Source of the DNA: Aquibium carbonis
Lineage (GTDB): Bacteria > Pseudomonadota > Alphaproteobacteria > Rhizobiales > Rhizobiaceae
Direction of reading: 5' to 3'
Assembly: GCF_003970795.1 (NCBI RefSeq)
Contig: NZ_RWKW01000071.1
Span: 1-64,000 of the forward strand
Length of the DNA: 64,000 bases
Part shown: in pieces, positions 29,089 through 37,741 of the stretch
How the letters are laid out: each line of letters begins with the position of its first letter
How positions within the stretch are numbered: position 1 is the first letter of the stretch
Notes under the pieces: generated by a model
Databases searched by the model: none
Seen by the model: only the letters and a program-made list of their open reading frames with translations
Told to the model about the DNA's origin: nothing
Made by a program: the position numbers and the translations under genes

Positions 29089-30993
29089 ATGGAATCGCGC
29101 TATCATGAGGTCTACGAGGGCTGGAAACGCGATCCCGAAGGCTTCTGGGCCGAAGCCGCCACTGCGATCGACTGGGTCTCGCCGCCGAAGGCCATCTTCG
29201 ACCCTTCGGCCGGGGTCTACGGCCGCTGGTTCCCGGACGCGACCTGCAACACCTGCCACAACGCCGTCGATCGCCATGTCGAGGGCGGACGGGCCGAGCA
29301 GCCGGCTCTGATCCACGACAGCCCCATCACCGGGACGAAGCGAACCTACACCTATGCGCAGCTGAAGGCGGAGGTCGAGGCGCTCGCCGCCGTTCTGGTC
29401 GACCAGGGCGTGGGCAAGGGCGACCGGGTCATCCTCTACATGCCGATGGTGCCCGAAGCCGTCTTCGCCATGCTGGCCTGCGCGCGGATCGGCGCGATCC
29501 ACTCCGTCGTCTTCGGCGGTTTCGCCGCCCGCGAGCTCGCCACCCGCATCGACGATTCGACGCCGAAGCTGATCGTCTCCGCCTCTTGCGGCCTCGAGCC
29601 GGGCCGCGTCGTGGCCTACAAGCCGCTGCTCGATGGCGCGATCGACATCGCCCGGCACAAGCCCGACGCCTGCATCATCCTCCAGCGCGACGAACAGCGC
29701 TGCGATCTCGTCGCCGGCCGCGACGTCGACTATGCCGACGCGGTCGGAGCGGCCAGGGCCGCGGGACGCGTGGTGCCCTGCGTGACCGTCGCCGCCACCG
29801 ATCCGCTCTACGTGCTCTACACGTCCGGAACCACCGGCCAGCCCAAGGGCGTCGTGCGCGACAATGGCGGCCACATGGTCATGCTCGCCTGGAGCATGTG
29901 GAACGAGTTCGGCGTCAGGCCGGGCGAGGTCTTCTGGGCGGCGTCCGACGTCGGTTGGGTCGTCGGCCATTCCTACATCGTCTACGCGCCGCTTCTGCAT
30001 GGCGCGACGACGATCCTCTTCGAGGGCAAGCCCGTCGGGACGCCCGATGCAGGCACCTTCTGGCGGGTGATCGCCGAGCATGGCGTGGTCGCGCTTTTCA
30101 CCGCGCCGACCGCCTTCCGCGCCATCAAGGGGCAGGATCCGAAGGGCGATTTCGTCCGAAAGTACGACCTGTCGAAGTTCCGGACGCTGTTTCTCGCCGG
30201 CGAGCGCGCCGATCCCGAGACGATCAAATGGGCGGAAAACCAGCTGAAGGTGCCGGTGATCGATCACTGGTGGCAGACCGAGACGGGCGCGCCGATCAGC
30301 CAGAACCCGATCGGCCTGGGACGACTGCCCGTGAAATACGGCTCCCCGGCCGTGCCGATGCCGGGCTACGAGATGCACGTCGTCGACGATGCCGGCCACG
30401 AGGTGCCGCGCGGCACGCTGGGCAACGTGGTGGTGAAGCTGCCGCTGCCGCCTGGCGCCCTGCCGACGCTCTGGCATGCCGACGAACGCTTCCGCGAGGC
30501 CTACCTCGCCGAGTTTCCCGGCTACTACAAGACCGCCGATGCCGGCTACATCGACGACGACGGCTATCTCTTCATCATGGCCCGCACCGACGACATCATC
30601 AACGTCGCCGGCCATCGCCTGTCCACCGGCGGCATGGAGGAGGTGCTGGCCGAGCATCCCGACGTCGCCGAATGCGCCGTCATCGGCATCGCCGACGCGA
30701 TGAAAGGCCAGGTGCCCTGCGGCTTCGTTGTGCTCAATGCCGGCGTCACCCGCGATCCCGCCGAGCTGGAGCGGGAAGTGGTGGCGCTGGTGCGCGACCG
30801 GATCGGCCCGGTCGCAGCGTTCAAGACGGTCGTGGCGGTGAAGCGCCTGCCCAAGACCCGGTCCGGCAAGATCCTGCGCGGCACGATGCAGAAGATCGCC
30901 GACCACGAGGCGTGGAAGATGCCGGCGACGATCGACGATCCGGCGATTCTCGACGAGATCGCCGAAGCCCTGAAAACCAAGGGGCTCGGCTGA
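29089..30993 (+). CDS. prpE: Propionate-CoA ligase (PrpE-type acyl-CoA synthetase)
   Basis: This 634-residue enzyme activates propionate (or a similar short acid) with ATP and CoA. It has the N-terminal ACAS domain (YHEVYEGWKRDPEGFWAEAA), the AMP-binding motif YTSGTTGQPKGVVRD, WWQTETGAP, a hinge in IMARTDDIINVAGHRLSTG and the catalytic Lys in TRSGKILRGTMQKIAD. GGGGAGG precedes the ATG at 29089. PrpE rather than Acs is favoured by the STGGMEEVLAEHPDVAECAVIG region and shorter length, but acetate or other acids cannot be excluded. Confidence 0.88.
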   Translation: MESRYHEVYEGWKRDPEGFWAEAATAIDWVSPPKAIFDPSAGVYGRWFPDATCNTCHNAVDRHVEGGRAEQPALIHDSPITGTKRTYTYAQLKAEVEALAAVLVDQGVGKGDRVILYMPMVPEAVFAMLACARIGAIHSVVFGGFAARELATRIDDSTPKLIVSASCGLEPGRVVAYKPLLDGAIDIARHKPDACIILQRDEQRCDLVAGRDVDYADAVGAARAAGRVVPCVTVAATDPLYVLYTSGTTGQPKGVVRDNGGHMVMLAWSMWNEFGVRPGEVFWAASDVGWVVGHSYIVYAPLLHGATTILFEGKPVGTPDAGTFWRVIAEHGVVALFTAPTAFRAIKGQDPKGDFVRKYDLSKFRTLFLAGERADPETIKWAENQLKVPVIDHWWQTETGAPISQNPIGLGRLPVKYGSPAVPMPGYEMHVVDDAGHEVPRGTLGNVVVKLPLPPGALPTLWHADERFREAYLAEFPGYYKTADAGYIDDDGYLFIMARTDDIINVAGHRLSTGGMEEVLAEHPDVAECAVIGIADAMKGQVPCGFVVLNAGVTRDPAELEREVVALVRDRIGPVAAFKTVVAVKRLPKTRSGKILRGTMQKIADHEAWKMPATIDDPAILDEIAEALKTKGLG

Positions 30994-31082
30994 TCCGTCG
31001 GTCTCTACCGCCGAGCCGCGGCTCTGGCCCGCCGCGTCCCCGGGGTCTATAAGCGGCGCACGATCAGCTTCAGGAGCGCGCC

Positions 31083-31871
31083 ATGCCACTCGACGGGAAA
31101 ATCGCCATCGTCACCGGGGGTGCGGGCGGCATCGGCTACGCCATCGCCGAGCGCTTTGCGCGCGAGAAGGCCAAGGTGGTGATCGCCGACGTCGACACGG
31201 AGAAAGGCGCCCGCGCCGAGCGGGATCTGGGCCGGTTCGGAGACGTGCAGTTCGTGAAGGCCGATGTGGGCCGTCGGCTCGACGTGCACAATCTCGTCGC
31301 CGCGACCATCGATTCCTACGGAGAAATCGACATTCTGGTCAACAATGCCGGCATCGCGCACGGCGCGGATTTCCTCGACGTGACGGAGGAGGATTTCGAC
31401 CGCGTGCTGGCCGTCAACCTGAAGGGCAGCTTCCTGACCGGCCAGGCGGTCGCCCGCCAGATGGTCGACCGCGTCAAGGCCGGCGGGCCGGCCGGTTCGA
31501 TCGTCAACATGTCGTCGATCAACGCCGTGCTGGCGATCGCCAACCAACTGCCCTACTCGGTGTCGAAGGGCGGCGTGAAACAGCTCACGAAAGCCATGGC
31601 ATTGTCGCTCGCCCCCTTCGGAATCCGAGTCAACGCCATCGGTCCCGGATCGATCAGGACCGACATGCTCGCCAGCGTCAATGCCGATCCCGCCGCCCGC
31701 GAGCGCATCCTGTCGCGCACGCCGCTCGGCCGCATCGGCGAGACGGCGGAGATTGCCGCGATCGCCGTCTTCCTCGCCTCCGACGAGGCGAGTTACATCA
31801 CCGGCCAGACGATCTACGCCGATGGCGGCCGCCTGCCCTTGAACTACACGGTGCCGGTTCCCGAGGAATGA
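31083..31871 (+). CDS. Short-chain dehydrogenase/reductase (SDR)
   Basis: This 262-residue oxidoreductase has the classical SDR features: cofactor site TGGAGGIG (residues 11-18), an acidic residue after beta-2 (IADVDTEKG) that favours NAD over NADP, NNAG, the catalytic Ser in NMSSINAVL and Tyr/Lys in YSVSKGG, and the C-terminal GQTIYADGG. It follows prpE by 89 bases on the same strand but has its own short gap and ribosome-binding site (AGGAGCGCG). The substrate is unknown; glucose or short polyol dehydrogenases are close in pattern. Confidence 0.85.
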   Translation: MPLDGKIAIVTGGAGGIGYAIAERFAREKAKVVIADVDTEKGARAERDLGRFGDVQFVKADVGRRLDVHNLVAATIDSYGEIDILVNNAGIAHGADFLDVTEEDFDRVLAVNLKGSFLTGQAVARQMVDRVKAGGPAGSIVNMSSINAVLAIANQLPYSVSKGGVKQLTKAMALSLAPFGIRVNAIGPGSIRTDMLASVNADPAARERILSRTPLGRIGETAEIAAIAVFLASDEASYITGQTIYADGGRLPLNYTVPVPEE

Positions 31872-31887
31872 CCGACCCGCCTGCGGG

Positions 31888-31911
31888 CTCCTGACGGCAG
31901 GTCGTCAGGAG
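31888..31911. promoter_or_regulatory. 24-bp palindrome A, candidate WYL-regulator operator
   Basis: Arms CTCCTGACG and CGTCAGGAG surround a 6-base centre (GCAGGT), before the DUF1127 gene. The same architecture, CTCCTGAC(A/G)-N6-(T/C)GTCAGGAG, recurs at 32244-32267 before the VOC gene. Confidence 0.6.
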
Positions 31912-31926
31912 GGGCATGGCACAGTG

Positions 31927-31953
31927 GCTCCATCGAAAACGACCCGATGGAGC
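31927..31953 (+). promoter_or_regulatory. Hairpin covering the DUF1127 ribosome-binding site
   Basis: GCTCCATCG (31927-31935) pairs perfectly with CGATGGAGC (31945-31953) across a 9-base loop. The right arm contains the GGAG ribosome-binding site and an unused ATG at 31947. The stem would hide the site from ribosomes unless opened, suggesting translational control. Confidence 0.5.
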
Positions 31954-31958
31954 ACAGC

Positions 31959-32141
31959 ATGAACTCGTTCCCCAACACTCTCCTTGGCCGCTGGGCCGAA
32001 CGATGGCGCGCTGCCCGCGAGAGGGTCCGCGCCGAAAGGGCGATCGCGCGGCTGTCGCCCGCGCTGCGGAAAGACATCGGCTGGCCGGCCGCAGGCTCGA
32101 ACGCGGGCGGGTGGCACGGCCACCTGATCGACGGCAAGTGA
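31959..32141 (+). CDS. DUF1127 small protein
   Basis: This 60-residue protein has the DUF1127 pattern: an Arg-rich amphipathic helix (WAERWRAARERVRAERAIARL) followed by LSPALRKDIGW. Related small arginine-rich proteins affect phosphate, motility or RNA-dependent traits in Agrobacterium and Rhodobacter. I place the start at the ATG at 31959, six bases after GGAG; an ATG four codons earlier lacks a ribosome-binding site. The gene is preceded by palindrome A and by a hairpin that would cover GGAG. Confidence 0.75.
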   Translation: MNSFPNTLLGRWAERWRAARERVRAERAIARLSPALRKDIGWPAAGSNAGGWHGHLIDGK

Positions 32142-32243
32142 AGACCGGGCCGGATCGATGCGCACGGCGCGCGAGCCGGCTCCTACCCCTGTTTCCCGTC
32201 ACGGCATGCGGCAGCGCCGCCGCGGCCGTCCACGAACTGACAT

Positions 32244-32267
32244 CTCCTGACAGTATGTTGTCAGGAG
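32244..32267. promoter_or_regulatory. 24-bp palindrome B, candidate WYL-regulator operator
   Basis: Arms CTCCTGACA and TGTCAGGAG surround a 6-base centre (GTATGT), 40 bases before the VOC gene. It is the second copy of the palindrome found at 31888-31911 and the likely target of the HTH/WYL regulator encoded just downstream. Confidence 0.65.
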
Positions 32268-32306
32268 GATCCTGCCATTGTCTAATCAGCTCAAGGAGAA
32301 GCTTCG

Positions 32307-32678
32307 ATGTCTTCCATCCCTCAGAATGCCGTCGTCTGGGTCGAGATCCCGGTCGCCGACATGGATCGCGCCAAGGCCTTCTACGGCGCCGTGCTGCAGA
32401 ACGAACTCGCCGACGAAGCGGGAGGGCCGAATCCGATGGCCCGGTTCCGTTCGGCAAGCGAGGAGGCAACGTCCGGTCACCTCTACGCGGGCAAGCCGGC
32501 AGCGCCGGGCACCGGCAGCACCATCCATCTCGCGGTCGCTGCCCCTCTGGAAGAAGCGATGGAACGCGTGACCGCCAATGGCGGCCAGGTCGTGTCGCCG
32601 CCGATCCAGCTCCCCGCCGGCCGCTTCGCCTATTGCCTCGATCCCGACGGCAACTCGATCGGCCTGTTTGCCGCCTGA
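32307..32678 (+). CDS. VOC-family (glyoxalase/bleomycin-resistance fold) protein
   Basis: This 123-residue protein has the paired beta-alpha-beta-beta-beta modules of the VOC superfamily: VVWVEIPVADMDRAKAFYGAVL at the start and IHLAVAAPLEEAMERVTANGG, then FAYCLDPDGNSIGLFA. AAGGAGAAG precedes the ATG. Genes of this type are commonly regulated by an adjacent HTH/WYL (YafY-like) regulator, as is the layout here (26 bases to the next gene). The substrate is unknown. Confidence 0.82.
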   Translation: MSSIPQNAVVWVEIPVADMDRAKAFYGAVLQNELADEAGGPNPMARFRSASEEATSGHLYAGKPAAPGTGSTIHLAVAAPLEEAMERVTANGGQVVSPPIQLPAGRFAYCLDPDGNSIGLFAA

Positions 32679-32703
32679 GCGGTTCGACGAAAGGACATTT
32701 CGC

Positions 32704-33432
32704 ATGCGACGCGCCGACCGCCTCTTCCAGATCGTCCAGCATCTGCGGGGTGGCCGGCTCGTCACCGCGCGCATGCTCGGCGAATGGCTGGAAGTCTCCG
32801 AACGCACGATCTACCGCGACATTGCCGATCTTCAGTCGACGGGCGTGCCGATCGATGGGGAGGCCGGCGTCGGCTACCTCATGCGCTCGGGATACGACCT
32901 GCCGCCGCTGATGTTCACGCGCGACGAAATCGTGGCCCTGGTCGCCGGAGCCCGCATGGTGCGGGCTTTCGGCGGTGCGGCCATGGCGCGCTCCGCCGAG
33001 GAGGCGCTGGTGAAGATCGCGGCCGTCCTGCCCGACAGCGAGAAGGACCGTACCGCCCGCACCGAGATCCACGCCCCGCTCTACGTCGTCAGCCAGCCCG
33101 ACCGCGAAAAGATCGACGCCATCGAGCGGGCGATCGAGAACCGCACCGTCCTGACGCTGGACTATCAGGACGAGGCCGACAAGGGCTCCATCCGCGACGT
33201 GCGCCCGCTCGGCCTGTGGTTCTGGGGCAAGGTCTGGACGCTCGTCGCCTGGTGCGAACTGCGCGAGGACTTCCGCGCTTTCCGGATCGATCGCATCGCC
33301 TGCCTCTCGGCGGCGGAGCGATCCTTCCGGCACGAGCGCGGCAAGCAGCTGGCCGACTTCTACCGCCAGATGGAGGACCGCTCCCCGCACGGACCTGCGG
33401 TCTCGGAAAGGCATCTCGCACGCGAAGGCTGA
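32704..33432 (+). CDS. YafY-type HTH/WYL-domain transcriptional regulator
   Basis: This 242-residue protein starts with a winged HTH_11 domain (ADRLFQIVQHLRGGRLVTARMLGEWLEVSERTIYRDIADLQ) and carries a WYL-type ligand domain from about residue 140 (LDYQDEADKGSIRDVRPLGLWFWGKVWTLVAWCELREDFRAFRIDRI). The WYL triplet itself appears as WTL/LWF variants. It is co-oriented with the VOC gene, 26 bases downstream, and the two 24-bp palindromes before DUF1127 and VOC are its likely binding sites. The signal it senses is not visible. Confidence 0.82.
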   Translation: MRRADRLFQIVQHLRGGRLVTARMLGEWLEVSERTIYRDIADLQSTGVPIDGEAGVGYLMRSGYDLPPLMFTRDEIVALVAGARMVRAFGGAAMARSAEEALVKIAAVLPDSEKDRTARTEIHAPLYVVSQPDREKIDAIERAIENRTVLTLDYQDEADKGSIRDVRPLGLWFWGKVWTLVAWCELREDFRAFRIDRIACLSAAERSFRHERGKQLADFYRQMEDRSPHGPAVSERHLAREG

Positions 33433-33445
33433 CCGGCGCGCGACG

Positions 33446-34450
33446 TCAGTCGACGTCGAGTACGATCTTGCCGATGTGGTCGCCTTCCTCCATGCGCTCA
33501 TGCGCCCGCCAGGCGTCGCGCAGCGGATAGATCATGTCCATGACCGGCGCCACCTTGCGCTCGGCCAGGAGCGGCCAGACCAGTCGCTCGAGTTCGGCGG
33601 CGACGCCTCCCTTGAACTCCACCGTTCGCGGCCGCAGCGTCGAGCCGGTGTGGACCAGCCGCTTCACCATCAGCTTGGCGAAGTTCACTTCGGCCTTCGC
33701 GCCGCCGAGGAAGGCGATCTGGACGATGCGGCCTTCCACAGCCGCCGCCTCGTAATTGCGGTCGATGTAGCTGCCGCCCACCATGTCGAGGATCAGGTTC
33801 ACGCCCTTGCCGCCGGTGGCCTCCTTCGCCACCGCGACGAAATCCTCCTCGCGATAGTTGATGGCGCGGGCGGCGCCGAGCGTCACGCAGGCTTCGCACT
33901 TGTCGGCCGAACCGGCCGTCGCCAGCACGGTGGCGCCGAAAGCCGAGGCGAGCTGGATGGCCGTCGTGCCGATGCCGGACGATCCGCCATGCACCAGAAA
34001 GGTCTCGCCCGCCTTCAGGCCGCCGCGCTGGAAGACGTTGTGCCAGACGGTGAAGAAGGTCTCGGGCAGGGCCGCGGCTTCGGTCAGCGTGAAGCCGTGC
34101 GGCACCGGCAGCGCGTTGCTTTCGTGGGTCAGGCAGTACTCGGCATAGCCGCCGCCGGGCGTCAGCGCGCAGACCGCATCGCCGACACGCCAGCGACGGA
34201 CGTCCGGACCGACCGCCGCTACGGTGCCCGCCACCTCGAGGCCCGGAAGGTCGGACGCGCCGGGCGGCGGCGGATAGGCGCCGGTCCGTTGCGCGACATC
34301 GGGCCGGTTCACGCCGGCGGCGCGAACCCGGATCAGGACATCGCCGCCTTGCGGCTTGGGGACCGGCCGTGTTTCCGGCTTGAGAACCCTGGGCCCGCCC
34401 GGCTCGGCAATGGCGATCGCTGTCATCATCTCGGGAAGGGGCTCGGCCAT
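33446..34450 (-). CDS. NAD(P)H:quinone oxidoreductase (zeta-crystallin/PIG3-like)
   Basis: This 334-residue MDR-superfamily reductase lacks zinc ligands and shows the quinone reductase patterns DVLIRVRAAGVNRPDVAQRTGAYPPPPG, the cofactor loop VHGGSSGIGTTAIQLA and the end DHIGKIVLDVD. The TP53I3 (PIG3)-like subgroup is favoured by RTGAYPPPPGAS and FLGGAKAEVNFAKLMVKRL. AGGAG lies upstream of the ATG at 34450. It is convergent with the WYL regulator gene, 13 bases apart. The physiological electron acceptor is not known. Confidence 0.88.
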   Translation of the reverse strand: MAEPLPEMMTAIAIAEPGGPRVLKPETRPVPKPQGGDVLIRVRAAGVNRPDVAQRTGAYPPPPGASDLPGLEVAGTVAAVGPDVRRWRVGDAVCALTPGGGYAEYCLTHESNALPVPHGFTLTEAAALPETFFTVWHNVFQRGGLKAGETFLVHGGSSGIGTTAIQLASAFGATVLATAGSADKCEACVTLGAARAINYREEDFVAVAKEATGGKGVNLILDMVGGSYIDRNYEAAAVEGRIVQIAFLGGAKAEVNFAKLMVKRLVHTGSTLRPRTVEFKGGVAAELERLVWPLLAERKVAPVMDMIYPLRDAWRAHERMEEGDHIGKIVLDVD

Positions 34451-34553
34451 GATGTCTCCTGTCGACGCTCGATGGGATTTCGTGCGGATTTGATTTCGAG
34501 GACCCGCGGACTGTATCCTGCCTGCCGGTCACGGCAACCGGAGGAGAAGGATC

Positions 34554-34748
34554 ATGGGTATTCTCGAAGAAGAACCGGCGCGCAAGGCCAGGCCGCACGA
34601 GATCGGACAGGATCTGTCCCTGCTCTCGGTGGCCGAGCTGGAGGAGCGGATCGTCCTGCTTCGGTCGGAGATCGCCCGCATCGAGACCGAGCTGGGCGCG
34701 AAGGGATCGACCAAGCAGGCCGCCGAGGCGCTATTCCGCCGCATTTGA
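34554..34748 (+). CDS. DUF1192 family protein
   Basis: This 64-residue protein has the DUF1192 core LSVAELEERIVLLRSEIARIETEL, a helical segment probably forming a coiled coil. The ATG follows AGGAGAAGGATC. The family is restricted to alphaproteobacteria and has no established role. It is divergent from the quinone oxidoreductase gene and 90 bases ahead of an MFS transporter gene. Confidence 0.85.
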   Translation: MGILEEEPARKARPHEIGQDLSLLSVAELEERIVLLRSEIARIETELGAKGSTKQAAEALFRRI

Positions 34749-34838
34749 CGGATTGACCTCGCCCCCCGGCCGCCAAAGCTGCCCACGACTGATTCCAGCC
34801 CGCCACCCGATTCGTTCGACCATATCCGGAAGGTGTCC

Positions 34839-36110
34839 ATGTTCGCGAGCTACCGGCCGATCCTGTCCCTGCTGCGCGGCACGGCGTTCCTCCTGGCGGC
34901 GTCGGGCCTGCACAGCCTGTTGCTGCCACTGCGCGGACAGGCGGAGGGTTTTTCGACCACGTCGCTCGGCCTGCTCGGAACGGCCTGGGCGGCGGGCTTC
35001 GTCGCCGGCTGCCTGATGGCGCCGAGGCTGGTGCGCCGCGTCGGCCACGTGCGCGCCTTTGGCGCCTTTGCCGCGTCGGCCGCGATCATCGCCCTGCTGA
35101 CGGGCCTGATCATCGACCAGTATGTCTGGATCTTCCTGCGCATCTTCACCGGCTTCTGCATGGCCGGCGCCTTCATGGTGATCGAGAGCTGGCTGAACGA
35201 GAGCGCCACCAACGAGAACCGGGGCACGGTGTTCGGCATCTACATGATGGTCACCAATGCCTCCCTCATGGGGGGACAACTGATCGTGGCGGCCGGCGAC
35301 GTCACGACGGCATCGCTGTTCATGGTCACCGGCATCTTCTTCTGCCTGGCGCTGATCCCCACCACCGTGTCGACGCAGGCGACGCCCAAGCCGCTGGTCG
35401 GTGTCTCGCTCGACCTGAAGGCGCTCTACGCCAACTCGCCCGTGGCCTCGGCCGGCTGCCTGCTGATCGGCGTCGCCAATGGCGCCTGGGGCACGCTCGG
35501 CGCCGTGTTCGGGGCCGAGATCGGCATCTCCACCGGGCAGATCGCGCTGATGATGAGCCTTGCGGTCGTCGCCGGCGCCATCGTCCAGCTGCCGGCCGGG
35601 CGTCTCTCCGACCGCACGGACCGGCGCTACGTGCTCGCCGGAGCAGCCTTCGCCGCTGCGGCGATCGGGCTGCTGATCTTCGTCGTCGGCGCGCGCAACG
35701 GCACGACCGTGATCGCCCTGACCGCCGCCTACGGCGCCATGGCCTACGTGCTCTATTCCCTGGCCGTCGCGCATGCCAACGACCATGCGAAGTCGGAGGA
35801 CTTCGTGAAGGTGTCCGGCGGCCTTTTGCTGCTCTACGGTTTCGGCACCATGATCGGGCCGCTCGTCGGCGGCGCGCTGATGGACCGGATGCGGCCCGAA
35901 AGCCTGTTCCTGACCACGGCCCTCGCGCACCTGCTGATCGCGGGCTACACGCTGCTGCGCATCTCGCGCCGCGCCCCGGTGCCGGTGGAGGAACGCGAAT
36001 CCTTCAGCTCAATGCCGCCCGAGCGTGCCGTCACGCCCGAAGTCCTGCGCCTGGATCCGCGCGGCGACGGCGATCTCGACGATACGTCGGGGACCAAGGA
36101 CGCGGCGTGA
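34839..36110 (+). CDS. Major facilitator superfamily transporter (YcaD-like)
   Basis: This 423-residue inner-membrane protein has 12 predicted helices with MFS loops: APRLVRRVGHVRAFGAF after helix 2 and GRLSDRTDRRYVLAG between helices 8 and 9. The segment WLNESATNENRGTVFGIYMM is typical of the YcaD subgroup. I chose the ATG at 34839, with GGAAGG five bases upstream, over a GTG two codons earlier. The cytoplasmic tail is Arg/Glu-rich. The substrate is unknown. Confidence 0.85.
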   Translation: MFASYRPILSLLRGTAFLLAASGLHSLLLPLRGQAEGFSTTSLGLLGTAWAAGFVAGCLMAPRLVRRVGHVRAFGAFAASAAIIALLTGLIIDQYVWIFLRIFTGFCMAGAFMVIESWLNESATNENRGTVFGIYMMVTNASLMGGQLIVAAGDVTTASLFMVTGIFFCLALIPTTVSTQATPKPLVGVSLDLKALYANSPVASAGCLLIGVANGAWGTLGAVFGAEIGISTGQIALMMSLAVVAGAIVQLPAGRLSDRTDRRYVLAGAAFAAAAIGLLIFVVGARNGTTVIALTAAYGAMAYVLYSLAVAHANDHAKSEDFVKVSGGLLLLYGFGTMIGPLVGGALMDRMRPESLFLTTALAHLLIAGYTLLRISRRAPVPVEERESFSSMPPERAVTPEVLRLDPRGDGDLDDTSGTKDAA

Positions 36111-36237
36111 ACCGGACAGGCCAGCCTCGGCAGGCCCAGTGCGCCGAAGGCAGGCCCCTCGCCAGAGACTTTGCGGGAGACCCTCTGGAGAGACGGTTCG
36201 GCTTTGTGTTTCGCCCGCAAGTGGATAACGTGGACCG

Positions 36238-36501
36238 ATGAACTCCATCGACGCGTTCATGGCGATATCGGACGGGAACCGGCGGCACCTTCTCGAGGAG
36301 CTGCGCCGCGGGCCGAAGACCGTCAATGAGCTCGCATCGGGGTTGCCGGTCTCGCGTCCGGCCGTATCGCAGCACCTGAAGGTGCTGCTGGACGCGGGAC
36401 TCGTCGTGGCAAGCCCCGACGGAACGAAACGCATCTACGCCATCAACCCTGGCGGGTTCACGCGCATCAATATCTGGATCGATCAGTTCTGGACCGAGTG
36501 A
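36238..36501 (+). CDS. ArsR-family transcriptional regulator, short form
   Basis: This 87-residue protein is a winged-helix ArsR/SmtB domain: AISDGNRRHLLEELRRGPKTVNELASGLPVSRPAVSQHLKVLLDAGLV. Cysteine metal ligands are absent, so it is probably not a classical metal sensor; it resembles the SdpR/YceF-type regulators that sit next to SRPBCC genes, though no such gene is adjacent. The length is short by 10-20 residues. Targets are unknown. Confidence 0.8.
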   Translation: MNSIDAFMAISDGNRRHLLEELRRGPKTVNELASGLPVSRPAVSQHLKVLLDAGLVVASPDGTKRIYAINPGGFTRINIWIDQFWTE

Positions 36502-36568
36502 CCGCCGCCCGGATGGACGACCGGCGGCGGAGGCTCCGCCGGTCACTGGTTTGGTGATGGATACTCCG

Positions 36569-36748
36569 TCAGTGCGTCGTGTGATGCGTCCCGAGCTTCT
36601 CGATGGCATCCTTGAGGGCGAGCTTGCGCCGCTTGAGCCTGTTGACCTCGATGTCGTCGGTGGAGGGTCGTGCAATCGCTTCGGCGATTTCGCGGTCAAG
36701 TTCGGTGTGCTTGCGCTTCAGTTCCTCGATATGCGACGTCAGAGACAT
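36569..36748 (-). CDS. DUF465/YdcH-like small protein (copy 1)
   Basis: This 59-residue protein has the DUF465 pattern: SHIEELKRKHTELDREIAEAIARPSTDDIEVNRLKRRKLALKDAIEKL, two helices predicted to form a hairpin. It is divergent from a second DUF465 gene 217 bases to the right. Such small proteins are abundant in rhizobia but have no firm role. The ATG at 36748 is the first possible start of the family region. Confidence 0.85.
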   Translation of the reverse strand: MSLTSHIEELKRKHTELDREIAEAIARPSTDDIEVNRLKRRKLALKDAIEKLGTHHTTH

Positions 36749-36965
36749 GCGTATTGCTCCCTTTCCTCGTTCGTAGGTCAGGAACCGCGTCCCACCGCAG
36801 GCCGCGATTCATGACAACGCGATGACAGTGTGTCACCACTCGCCCGGTCTGTCGAATGCGGCGTGGTAGCATTTTCTGTCAGTAGGAAATGTGGTATGGG
36901 CCTGCGGCCCGGGCAAGACCCGGTTCGGCCACTGGGGCGCGACATTCCGCGCCGGGGAAGCATGC

Positions 36966-37169
36966 ATGTCGGAACAGGAACAAGCGGAAATTCGTCTCGA
37001 GTTTGCGCGCTTGAAGCAGGAACACGCCGATTTCGACGCGGCAATCAATGCGATGATCGCCACCGGATGCGACCCGCTCCAGGTCCAGCGGATGAAGAAG
37101 AAGAAGCTCGCGATCAAGGATCGCCTGACTCATCTCGAAGACCGCGTGATTCCCGACATCATCGCCTGA
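36966..37169 (+). CDS. DUF465/YdcH-like small protein (copy 2)
   Basis: This 67-residue protein matches copy 1 in layout: IRLEFARLKQEHADFDAAINAMI, then DPLQVQRMKKKKLAIKDRLTHLE and a short tail. The ATG at 36966 follows GGGGAAG. It is divergent from copy 1 and stands 74 bases before purE, an arrangement common in rhizobia. No function is known. Confidence 0.85.
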   Translation: MSEQEQAEIRLEFARLKQEHADFDAAINAMIATGCDPLQVQRMKKKKLAIKDRLTHLEDRVIPDIIA

Positions 37170-37243
37170 CGGGCGACGCCGTTTTTCTTGCGGCATGGTT
37201 CGTATTCGGTTAAGGCGCGCCTTTGGCGGGAAGGACCACCATC

Positions 37244-37737
<494 letters not shown>

Positions 37738-37741
<4 letters not shown>

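Noticed and set aside
36843-36895. Imperfect CATTT...AAATG repeat before the second DUF465 gene
   Set aside because: The arms are only five bases and could be chance.
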